Shown here one piece after another: positions 1 to 7,135 of a DNA stretch of 9,538 nt. Both the position numbers and the translations under genes were made by a program. Below the pieces are notes generated by a model. It had not been told where the DNA came from, did not search any database, and worked only from the letters and a program-made list of their open reading frames with translations. Source of the DNA: JAAYGD01 sp964428195 (GTDB lineage Bacteria; Bacillota_I; Bacilli_A; RF39; UBA660); NCBI GenBank assembly GCA_964428195.1, contig CAYRXC010000032.1, positions 1 through 9,538 of the forward strand, given 5' to 3'. Each line of letters starts with the position of its first letter. The stretch's first letter is position 1.

Positions 1-12
1 TTTTACAGCCAT
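1..12 (-). CDS. 5' end of the next gene in the operon (partial, four codons)
   Basis: An ATG at 12-10 on the minus strand follows a strong Shine-Dalgarno site (AGGAGGG, complement of 18-25) with normal spacing. It reads Met-Ala-Val-Lys and then leaves the window. The ribosome site overlaps the stop codon of the nucleoside kinase and the gap is 11 bases, so the gene is probably cotranscribed with it. Four residues are too few to identify the product. Confidence 0.6.
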
Positions 13-23
13 ATAAATCCCTC

Positions 24-1661
24 CTATCTAAAATAACTGTTTCCAATAAATTCTCTTAATATAGAATCATTTGGTATATCCACTCCCGATATCGGTAAGA
101 CCATCATGATTAGATTTATTAATCTCATTGCTTCGTTGAAGTTTTTATCTTCCCTATCAACCGAGAATAATAATGGTTCCGCATAAGTTCTTAAAACCCC
201 AAACTCATATAACAATGAAGTGTTAAACACCACATCGTTATTCGCTTGAAAAGGAAAAACGTATTTTTCTTCTCCCCTTCTTACGCTAGCCCAGTTTTCT
301 AGGGTTTTCGAAGCGTTGTATCCTCTATTCATGTTATCTCTAACCATTCTTCTTAACAACCTTAAATCGGTTGTAGATATCCTATTTGAATTATCTATTC
401 CAAGTGTGCTCAATGGTGAAATATATATCTTATATTTATTTTCACTATCTATCGAAGAAGTTAACAAATCATTTAATGCGTGTAATCCTTCAATTATAAG
501 TATACCGTTTTCCGGTAATTTTATCTTATTTTTATACTCTTTTTTTCCTTCAATAAAATTAAATGTAGGAATTAAAACTTCTTCATTGTTTAATATTCTT
601 TTTAGATGATCGTTAAACAAATCTATATCAATTGCTTCAATACATTCGAAATCAAATTTTCCTTCAGCATCTCTTGGACTTTCATCTCTTTCTTTAAAAT
701 AATCGTCGACAGAAATTGGTAAAGGAGCTAATCCCATGCTCTTTAAATATATTGCTAGTTTTTTTGAAGTAGTTGTTTTACCCGAAGATGAAGGACCAGC
801 AATCAGAATTAACTTTGTTTTTTCCCTTGATTTAATATCTTCAGCAATTTTAAATAATCTCATATTTTGATTCATTTCATTCATATATATTAAATCTTGT
901 ATCTTTCCATACGTTATTTCTTTATTTAAATCATATATGTGCTCTATTTTTTGTTCCTCTGCCCATTTTGAAAAGCTTCTAAATGATTTAAATACTCCTT
1001 CATTATGATTATAAGGTTTTATTTCACCATTCATATATATATTAGGAAGCAATAAAATAAAACTTTTTTTATCAAAATATTTTAAGTCAAAATATTTTAT
1101 GTAAGAAGAGTCTATTGGCATCTCTCCATAAAAGTAATCAATCATATTATCGAATTTATAGAAAATTAGGTTATCTTTTATAACATATTTTAATGATTCT
1201 TTCTTGTCATCTCTTCCTATTTGCTTAAAATGATTTATTACATCACCTTTTGAATAAACTCCTTTTTCAAAAGGAAATTTTTCTTTTGAATAGTAATCCA
1301 TTTTATTTTTTACTTTTAATAATTGCTCCTCAGTGATTTCTCCATCGATAACTTCACAATATATTCCTTTATCAATAGAGTGACAAGCTCTAATATATAT
1401 ATTTAATTCGTCTTTAATTGACTTAATAAGCATAAATAATAGGCCTCTTTCGTATGCTTTGTTTCCAATGTGAGATGACAAATCAAAAAATTTCACAACA
1501 CAATCTTCTTCAATTTTGTAGTTCAAATCATGCATATCACCATTTACTTGGCCAACTAAAATATCATATTTGAATTGCTCTTTGAATTCTTCTGCAATTT
1601 CAAATAAGGTAACACCTTTATTATATTCATATAAATTATTAGCTATTGTTACTTTTATCAT
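24..1661 (-). CDS. TGS-domain nucleoside kinase (uridine kinase/phosphoribulokinase-type P-loop)
   Basis: This 545-residue protein likely phosphorylates a nucleoside such as uridine, using ATP or GTP in the cytoplasm; the substrate is inferred from the family. Residues 1-60 resemble a TGS domain. Residues about 60-220 resemble the second additional domain of threonyl-tRNA synthetase, including the HSIDKGIYCEV stretch near 94-104. The kinase domain follows: Walker A GPSSSGKTTT at 289-298, the SVDDYF substrate-side motif at 317-322, and a hydrophobic strand ending in EGLHAL at about 391-396. The C-terminal R-rich lid (RLLRRMVRDNMNRG, about 434-447) fits the uridine kinase family. Plain uridine kinases are about 210 residues, so the N-terminal 280 residues are an accessory fusion that is also known in clostridial and Thermotoga proteins. 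The start has an AGGGG site at 1666-1670. The gene has its own promoter and is followed by another gene 11 bases on. Confidence 0.9.
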   Translation of the reverse strand: MIKVTIANNLYEYNKGVTLFEIAEEFKEQFKYDILVGQVNGDMHDLNYKIEEDCVVKFFDLSSHIGNKAYERGLLFMLIKSIKDELNIYIRACHSIDKGIYCEVIDGEITEEQLLKVKNKMDYYSKEKFPFEKGVYSKGDVINHFKQIGRDDKKESLKYVIKDNLIFYKFDNMIDYFYGEMPIDSSYIKYFDLKYFDKKSFILLLPNIYMNGEIKPYNHNEGVFKSFRSFSKWAEEQKIEHIYDLNKEITYGKIQDLIYMNEMNQNMRLFKIAEDIKSREKTKLILIAGPSSSGKTTTSKKLAIYLKSMGLAPLPISVDDYFKERDESPRDAEGKFDFECIEAIDIDLFNDHLKRILNNEEVLIPTFNFIEGKKEYKNKIKLPENGILIIEGLHALNDLLTSSIDSENKYKIYISPLSTLGIDNSNRISTTDLRLLRRMVRDNMNRGYNASKTLENWASVRRGEEKYVFPFQANNDVVFNTSLLYEFGVLRTYAEPLLFSVDREDKNFNEAMRLINLIMMVLPISGVDIPNDSILREFIGNSYFR

Positions 1662-1665
1662 ATAT

Positions 1666-1711
1666 CCCCTTTATCCTCTAACATTATAACAAATATTATT
1701 AAGTAAGTAAG
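1666..1711 (-). promoter_or_regulatory. SigA-type extended -10 promoter of the nucleoside kinase gene
   Basis: On the minus strand a perfect TATAAT lies at 1688-1683, preceded by TG one base upstream (complement of 1690-1691), which makes an extended -10. The -35 region (about 1706-1711 for a 17-base spacer) matches consensus poorly, as is common for extended -10 promoters. Predicted transcription start is near 1676, giving a leader of about 15 nt that contains the AGGGG ribosome site at 1666-1670. The upstream peptidase gene has no visible terminator, so readthrough may also contribute. Confidence 0.65.
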
Positions 1712-1714
1712 TAA
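1700..1714. repeat. short tetranucleotide tandem repeat (TAAG, 3.75 copies)
   Basis: The plus strand reads TAAGTAAGTAAGTAA. The repeat lies across the -35/spacer part of the predicted kinase promoter. It is short and may be chance in AT-rich sequence, but its place means that copy-number change would alter promoter geometry. Confidence 0.7.
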
Positions 1715-1731
1715 TTTTCATTATCTTTACA

Positions 1732-2391
1732 CTATTTTTTGGATAGTCTTGTTAATAATCTCAGAACTTGCATTATTGAAGTTAAGAAGGATGCTACATA
1801 TGTAAATGCAGCAGAACTCAACATCTTTTTTACTCCAATTTGCTCTTCTGTTGTAATTATATTGTCTTGGATTAAGATTTTTTTTGCTCTCTTAGAAGCA
1901 TCAAATTCTACTGGCAATGTTACTAATTGAAAAAGCAAAGAACCCGACATAATTAATATGCCAATTAAAATTTGATTACTTAAAGATGAGATAACGCCTA
2001 ACGCTATTATTATGTATCCAAGAGTTGATGTTAAAGATACAACTGGAACCAATAAGCTTCTCAACTTAATTAAGAAATACCCTTCCTTATGCTGCATAAC
2101 GTGAGCACACTCATGTGCTGCAATTGCAATCGATGCAATAGAAGCATTATCGTAAACATCCGAAGATAGTCTTATTACATTTTTCTTTGGATCAAAATGA
2201 TCTGAAAGCGTTCCAGATGTTTTTTCTACGCTAATCCCTAGATTGTATTTATCAATCATCTTTTTAGCGGTATCATAACCAGTCATATTTTTTCTGCTTT
2301 TTACCATTATATATTTGGAATAAGTTTTACTTATATATGATTGCGAAACAACCATCAATATTATTGGAACAAATATATATATTAAATCCAT
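1732..2391 (-). CDS. membrane zinc metallopeptidase (YugP-like, neutral zinc metallopeptidase family)
   Basis: This 219-residue membrane protein has the zincin signature HECAH at 93-97 (two zinc-ligand histidines and the catalytic glutamate), followed by the family's EFDAS motif at 162-166, which supplies the probable third ligand. Hydrophobic segments lie at about 1-18, 110-132, 138-160 and 192-210, with the active site next to the membrane. Length and layout match B. subtilis YugP and relatives (Zn_peptidase_2), whose substrate is not established; membrane protein quality control is a plausible role only. The ATG is 1 base after the cysS stop. Its ribosome site, AAAGGA (2398-2403), lies inside the end of cysS, so the two are almost certainly cotranscribed and probably translationally coupled. 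No hairpin terminator is visible after the stop. Confidence 0.92.
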   Translation of the reverse strand: MDLIYIFVPIILMVVSQSYISKTYSKYIMVKSRKNMTGYDTAKKMIDKYNLGISVEKTSGTLSDHFDPKKNVIRLSSDVYDNASIASIAIAAHECAHVMQHKEGYFLIKLRSLLVPVVSLTSTLGYIIIALGVISSLSNQILIGILIMSGSLLFQLVTLPVEFDASKRAKKILIQDNIITTEEQIGVKKMLSSAAFTYVASFLTSIMQVLRLLTRLSKK

Positions 2392-2392
2392 G

Positions 2393-3781
2393 TTATTTCC
2401 TTTCTATCGTAGTACCATCTCTTGTATCTTTTAAAATTATTCCTTTTTCAAGCAACTCTTCTCTTATCTTATCTGCTTTAATAAAATCTTTATCTTTCTT
2501 AGCTTTATTTCTTTCTTCAACAAGAATCATTATATCTTCGGAAAAAGAGTCTTCATTATCAGTTATTAAATCTAGAGATAATACTTTGTCAAATTCTCTG
2601 ACAATTTGTAATTTATTGTAATCATCGATGCTTTCATCTTTTAAAACATCATATAATACAGTAAGCGCATTTGATGTATTTAAATCGTCTTCTAAAGCTA
2701 CTTTAAATTTTTCATTATATTTATTAAATTTTTCTTGATTAATGTTGCTTGTTTTTCGATCCAAACTATTTACTTTTGATTTTAGTTTATTGTAAGCTAT
2801 TGTTGCACTATCTAGAGATTCGTATGTAAACAATAACTGTTTTCTATAATGAGATTGTAAACACATTAATCTATATGCTAACGGATTATATCCTTTTGAT
2901 ATCAATAATGATAACGTTAGAAATTCTCCCTTTGATTTTGCCATCTTTCCAGAAGCATCATTTAAATGTTCTCCATGAACCCAAAAGTTACACCATTTAT
3001 GACCAAAATAGGCTTCGCTTTGAGCAATTTCATTCGTGTGATGTGGAAATATGTTGTCTACACCTCCACAATGGATATCCAAATATTCACCTAGTGTAGA
3101 ACTAGCAATAGTAGAACATTCTATATGCCATCCAGGATAGCCTTTTCCCCATGGTGAATCCCATATCATAGCTTGATTTTCGAATTTTGATTTTGTAAAC
3201 CATAAAACAAAATCAAATGGGTTTCTTTTTGAATTGTCTTCAAAAACTCCTTCTCGAGCACCGATTAACATTTCTTCTTCTTTTCTTCCGGATAACTTAT
3301 AATAATCCTCTGCTTTACTAATATCAAAGTAAATATTTCCATTGGAAATATAAGCATAATCCTTTTTTATAAGTTGACTAATAATTTCTATATACTTTTC
3401 TATTTGGTCTGATGCTTTTTTTATAGTTTTGGGCTTTCTAATATTTAATTTTTCAGTATCATCAAAAAATGCTTTTGTATAGAAGTCCGCAATTTCGTAT
3501 GCAGATTTCCCCTCTCTTTTTGCACCCAACAACATTTTGTCTTCTCCGGTATCTCCGTCGCTTTCCAAATGACCCACATCAGTAATATTCATGACTCTTT
3601 CAACATTATAACCAACATATTCTAAAGATTTTTCCAAAATGTCTTCAAAAATATATGTTCTCAAATTTCCTATATGTGCAAAATGATACACTGTTGGTCC
3701 GCAAGTATACATCTTAACTATTCCCTCTTCGTTTGGAACAAATTTTTCTATTCTTTTGTTTAATGTATTATACAATTCCAT
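2393..3781 (-). CDS. cysS: cysteinyl-tRNA synthetase
   Basis: This class I synthetase attaches cysteine to tRNA-Cys in the cytoplasm. With the start at 3781 the protein is 462 residues, normal for the family. Visible marks are the first zinc cysteine in CGPTVY (Cys27), the HIGH-type motif HIGN at 36-39, further zinc ligands Cys222, His247 and Glu251 (in GWHIECS and FPHHTNE), and the KMSKS loop as KMAKS at 279-283. The longest open frame starts at 3808, but that ATG has no ribosome site and lies within the predicted -10 element. The ATG at 3781 follows AGAGAGG (3787-3793) and gives the usual MxLYNTL beginning. The gene has its own promoter just after the permease terminator. It is followed after 1 base by the zinc peptidase. 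The predicted leader is only about 16 nt, so there is no T-box. Confidence 0.97.
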   Translation of the reverse strand: MELYNTLNKRIEKFVPNEEGIVKMYTCGPTVYHFAHIGNLRTYIFEDILEKSLEYVGYNVERVMNITDVGHLESDGDTGEDKMLLGAKREGKSAYEIADFYTKAFFDDTEKLNIRKPKTIKKASDQIEKYIEIISQLIKKDYAYISNGNIYFDISKAEDYYKLSGRKEEEMLIGAREGVFEDNSKRNPFDFVLWFTKSKFENQAMIWDSPWGKGYPGWHIECSTIASSTLGEYLDIHCGGVDNIFPHHTNEIAQSEAYFGHKWCNFWVHGEHLNDASGKMAKSKGEFLTLSLLISKGYNPLAYRLMCLQSHYRKQLLFTYESLDSATIAYNKLKSKVNSLDRKTSNINQEKFNKYNEKFKVALEDDLNTSNALTVLYDVLKDESIDDYNKLQIVREFDKVLSLDLITDNEDSFSEDIMILVEERNKAKKDKDFIKADKIREELLEKGIILKDTRDGTTIERK

Positions 3782-3796
3782 AAATACCTCTCTATT

Positions 3797-3832
3797 CAAT
3801 TTTATCATAAAGATACAAATATATTAAGTAAA
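3797..3832 (-). promoter_or_regulatory. SigA-type promoter of cysS
   Basis: Minus-strand TTTACT (3832-3827) and TATGAT (3809-3804) are separated by exactly 17 bases, matching consensus at 4/6 and 5/6 positions. Transcription should begin near 3797, leaving a 16-nt leader with the AGAGAGG ribosome site. The promoter lies immediately downstream of the intrinsic terminator of the preceding operon, which supports a separate unit. Confidence 0.75.
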
Positions 3833-3841
3833 AATATACAT

Positions 3842-3869
3842 AAAAAAAGACTTGAATCTTTCAAGTCTT
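3842..3869 (-). terminator. rho-independent terminator of the pduL-dusB-lysS-permease operon
   Basis: A perfect 10-base inverted repeat (AAGACTTGAA / TTCAAGTCTT, 3847-3856 and 3860-3869) with a 3-base loop is followed on the minus strand by a run of T (complement of the A tract 3842-3848). It begins 7 bases after the permease stop codon. The plus-strand side has no comparable uninterrupted T run directly after the stem, so it is oriented for minus-strand transcripts. Confidence 0.9.
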
Positions 3870-3876
3870 AATATTT

Positions 3877-5613
3877 TTATATATTTTTTTTCTTATTATT
3901 TGATTTTATATATACGGTTTCTTTATCAAACGCTAATATAGGCAAACATATATACGGGAAGAATATTGTTAACAAACCAAAAGCTTTTGATTTGCCAAAA
4001 TACTCCGCTAATTTAATATATGCGTAAAGCAATACAAAACTGTTAACACCCGGTATAAAGCCTAACCATCCAGGTATTCCTACAATTTCAAATAAGACAC
4101 AAGCATTATAAAATGGAATTATTGATTCCCAACCTTTTCTTCCTGCTTTTTTAAATATTTTATATAAAGAAATAATTAATAACACAATAGGAATGATTGC
4201 AATAATTATATATAATATTGCAATGTTTTGACCCGTGATAGTGGAATTAAAATTAATTAAATTTGCCAATATAATTACTATGAATGCTAGTGCGAATAAC
4301 GCAACAGCTAATTTCCATACGTATTTAAACCAAGTTTTATAATCCTTTTCCAAATATGCCATACCAGCAACCATAATTGCACTAGTAGGAGCTAATAACA
4401 TCGTTAATCCATACATAATTTGAGTAATCAATGCTATTTGATCAGCATTTGCTGATTTAATTGAAGATAATACCATTGGCATAGAATAATTTGCAACATA
4501 ATTAGGATCAGCAATAAATGGTATTCCAATTATTGAACCTAAAGCTATTAATGCTGCATTTCCAGATGATACTATGAACTTCAATATTGTTCCTACAAAT
4601 CCAGAGTTAATAGTAAATATTGTAACTAGAACCATCATTCCTACCATCATTGCAGGTACTACAAATTTTTTAATACCACTTGCTAAACCATCTGCAATTT
4701 CATCTAGAGTTAATTTGTATATTAATGAAACTAGTATAGAAGCTAGGAATAACATTGTATAGAACTCACCAGTCCACCAACTTCCAAAAGCATTGAAATT
4801 TCCAAATAAACTTGAGAATAAATCAAACTTTCCTAGTTTAACTCCCATTATTGCTTCATGCATTTTTGGGAAAAATGCAAAATTCCAATTTACAAATCCA
4901 AGTAAGAAGAATACAAATAATACTATAAATATTACCTTTAATGCTTTAGAACTAGATTTACTCTTTTTTCTATCTTCTAATTCAAGCATAGAATCATAAT
5001 CTTCTTTTTCTTTGTCCTTAGAAAATACTAATACGTAAACACATATCAATGCTATAGATAGTACTAAAAACAATATCTTAACCCACAAATAAGGATTTGT
5101 GGTGCTTTGAATAGCTTGAACAAACAAACCATTCATTAGTTGGCTTGAAAATCCTACTAATATTGAGCCAACTGTCGTTAATAGCATAACATTTTTTGTG
5201 TATCCCATTTCTCTAAGCACGTTCATAAAAAATGGAACAAATAAGAACATTAAGAAATATAAATTAGTCAATGCAGGAATTAATGTAAAAAATAATACAC
5301 TAAATACTACAAATAATGATTTGTTCTTTTTAAACTTTTTAGCAGTTTCCTCAACTAATTCTTTATATGCTCCAGTTTTATTTATTACTCCATAAAACAT
5401 TCCTATAATCAATACCAATAAAATGTTTTGGAAAAAATATTGCCCAACTATGTCGAATGAACCAAATATTCCTAGTAATCCTTCTGGGTTTACTGTTCCT
5501 AAAACCATTTCTCCAGTTTCTTGGCTAGTTATCGTTCCTGGAATAATCCATGTTAATCCTACTGTTACCAGTAAAATCAATAAAAATGTTTTAAATATAC
5601 TTTTATTTTTCAT
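3877..5613 (-). CDS. multi-pass permease, YfcC/ArcD-like (ion transporter superfamily), with C-terminal DUF5684-like domain
   Basis: This 578-residue integral membrane protein has about 10-12 hydrophobic segments in residues 1-453 (for example about 7-25, 62-80, 100-130, 177-197, 225-245, 285-300, 318-340, 350-368, 395-418, 432-452). The layout, and stretches such as TWIIPG near 21-26 and the gapped re-entrant-looking halves, resemble the YfcC/C4-dicarboxylate carrier family, which also includes arginine/ornithine exchangers. Residues about 462-568 form a second module typical of DUF5684: a TM helix, then KAGRKGWESIIPFYNACVLF (489-508), PGWLGFIPGVN, and two more TM segments. A charged cytoplasmic-looking loop (198-223) splits the transporter. 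The start has AGGAGGAG (5619-5627) inside the lysS end and lies 1 base past its stop. Substrate is unproven; coupling to lysS makes lysine or another basic amino acid a reasonable guess. An intrinsic terminator follows. Confidence 0.85.
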   Translation of the reverse strand: MKNKSIFKTFLLILLVTVGLTWIIPGTITSQETGEMVLGTVNPEGLLGIFGSFDIVGQYFFQNILLVLIIGMFYGVINKTGAYKELVEETAKKFKKNKSLFVVFSVLFFTLIPALTNLYFLMFLFVPFFMNVLREMGYTKNVMLLTTVGSILVGFSSQLMNGLFVQAIQSTTNPYLWVKILFLVLSIALICVYVLVFSKDKEKEDYDSMLELEDRKKSKSSSKALKVIFIVLFVFFLLGFVNWNFAFFPKMHEAIMGVKLGKFDLFSSLFGNFNAFGSWWTGEFYTMLFLASILVSLIYKLTLDEIADGLASGIKKFVVPAMMVGMMVLVTIFTINSGFVGTILKFIVSSGNAALIALGSIIGIPFIADPNYVANYSMPMVLSSIKSANADQIALITQIMYGLTMLLAPTSAIMVAGMAYLEKDYKTWFKYVWKLAVALFALAFIVIILANLINFNSTITGQNIAILYIIIAIIPIVLLIISLYKIFKKAGRKGWESIIPFYNACVLFEIVGIPGWLGFIPGVNSFVLLYAYIKLAEYFGKSKAFGLLTIFFPYICLPILAFDKETVYIKSNNKKKNI

Positions 5614-5614
5614 A

Positions 5615-7105
5615 TTACTCTCCTCCTATTTTTTTGTTTTTCATATGTGGAAATAAAATTATTTCCCTTATATTTTCAGATTTAGTAACTAGCATTACTA
5701 ACCTGTCAATACCAATTCCAATTCCACCTGTTGGTGGCATTCCATGTTCTAAAGCATTTAAGAAATCATAATCAATTCCTTCTGCCTCTTCATTACCGAG
5801 CTCTTTTTCTTTTATTTGATTTTCGAGCCTTTGTCTTTGGTCTATTGGATCATTTAATTCACTATATGCATTTCCGTACTCTGATCCACATATAAACAAT
5901 TCAAATCTTTCAGTAAATCTTGGATCTTTTGATTTTTTTGCAAGAGTGGTTATTTCTATTGGATGCCCAAATAAAAATGTAGGTTCTATAATCTTATCTT
6001 CGCAATATTTTTCAAAAAAATCATTAATTATGTGCCCAATTTTGAAATGTTTCTCAACTATTATATCATGTTTTTCACACAATTGTTTTGCCTCTTCAAA
6101 ATCATATATTTTTGTGAAATCTATATCAGTATATTTTTTAATAATATCAGTCATACTTATTCTTTCGAAAGGTTTAGAAAAATCAAGCTTATGTCCTTTC
6201 CACTCCAATTCATATGAACCATTTATATCAAATAATACTTTTTTAAATATATTTTCACATAAATCCATCATTCCACTTAAGTCACTATATGCTTTATATA
6301 TTTCAACTGAAGTAAACTCCGGATTATGGTATCTATCCATTCCTTCATTTCTAAATAGTCTTCCTATTTCATATACTCCATCCATACCACCAACAATCAA
6401 CTTCTTTAATGGTATTTCTGTAGCTATTCTCAAATACATATCTTGGTCGAGTGTATTATGATGAGTTATAAATGGTTTGGCAGTAGCTCCACTTGAAACA
6501 TTTGCCAATATAGGAGTTTCAACTTCTACATATCCATTAGAGTCTAAATAATTTTGAATACTTCTAATTATTTTTGGTCTAGTGAACGCTATTTTTTTTG
6601 CTTCATCATTCATAATTAAGTCTAGATACTTTTTCCTAAACCTATCTTCTATATCTGTAAGCCCATGAAACTTTTCAGGCAAAGGCTTAAGAGCTTTTAC
6701 TAAATGAGTATATTTGTTAGCCTTGATGCTTAATTCTCCCATATGAGTTCTAAATATAAGTCCTTTGATTCCTACAATATCACCCAAATCTGAATCCTCA
6801 AACAACTCATATTCAAATTCTCCCACATTATCTATCTTTAAATATATTTGAATTTGTCCGTTTTTATCTTGAATATGCATGAAGCCCGCTTTTCCTTTTA
6901 CTCTTTTAGTCATGATTCTTCCAGCAACAGACACTTCTATATTCTTTGCTTCTAGTTCTTCATTCGAAAAAGAACCAAATTGATCTTTTATCAATTTAGA
7001 ATCCGAATTAATATCATAAGCACTTCCAAAAGGTTCAATACCTTTTTGAATCAATTTGTCTAGTTTTTCTCTTCTAACTATTTCTTGTTCTGTCAATTCA
7101 TCCAT
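5615..7105 (-). CDS. lysS: lysyl-tRNA synthetase (class II)
   Basis: This enzyme charges tRNA-Lys with lysine in the cytoplasm. At 496 residues it has the usual bacterial class II length. The N-terminal OB-fold anticodon-binding domain spans about 56-140 (VAGRIMTKRVKGKAGFMHIQD, split here across residues 60-80). The catalytic domain carries motif 2, FRNEGMDRYHNPEF (251-264), and motif 3, GGIGIGIDRLVML (460-472), plus the PFITHHNTLD loop near 211-220. The start is supported by TGAGGAG (7111-7117) and the standard LxEQExVRREKL opening. It lies 30 bases after dusB with no terminator or promoter that I can see, and 1 base before the permease. No T-box or lysine riboswitch fits in the gap. One small deviation: the usual PGG before the ATAKPF loop is replaced by VSSG. 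Confidence 0.97.
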   Translation of the reverse strand: MDELTEQEIVRREKLDKLIQKGIEPFGSAYDINSDSKLIKDQFGSFSNEELEAKNIEVSVAGRIMTKRVKGKAGFMHIQDKNGQIQIYLKIDNVGEFEYELFEDSDLGDIVGIKGLIFRTHMGELSIKANKYTHLVKALKPLPEKFHGLTDIEDRFRKKYLDLIMNDEAKKIAFTRPKIIRSIQNYLDSNGYVEVETPILANVSSGATAKPFITHHNTLDQDMYLRIATEIPLKKLIVGGMDGVYEIGRLFRNEGMDRYHNPEFTSVEIYKAYSDLSGMMDLCENIFKKVLFDINGSYELEWKGHKLDFSKPFERISMTDIIKKYTDIDFTKIYDFEEAKQLCEKHDIIVEKHFKIGHIINDFFEKYCEDKIIEPTFLFGHPIEITTLAKKSKDPRFTERFELFICGSEYGNAYSELNDPIDQRQRLENQIKEKELGNEEAEGIDYDFLNALEHGMPPTGGIGIGIDRLVMLVTKSENIREIILFPHMKNKKIGGE

Positions 7106-7135
7106 AATGTCTCCTCATTTATATTTTATAACAAT

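Noticed and set aside
316..609. Plus-strand open frame of 97 codons inside the nucleoside kinase
   Set aside because: It is antisense to a well-supported gene, has no recognisable motif, and its composition reflects the reverse of the kinase codons.
1662..1731. Possible terminator after the zinc peptidase
   Set aside because: Only 4-base complementary pieces (GTAA/TTAC) are present, with no stable stem followed by a T run.
5946..6461. Plus-strand open frame of 171 codons inside lysS
   Set aside because: It is the longest antisense frame, but the overlapping LysRS motifs are intact and the predicted peptide has no domain-like features.
7106..7135. Search for a regulatory RNA between dusB and lysS
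   Set aside because: Thirty bases hold only the ribosome site and AT-rich sequence; no hairpin or promoter is evident.
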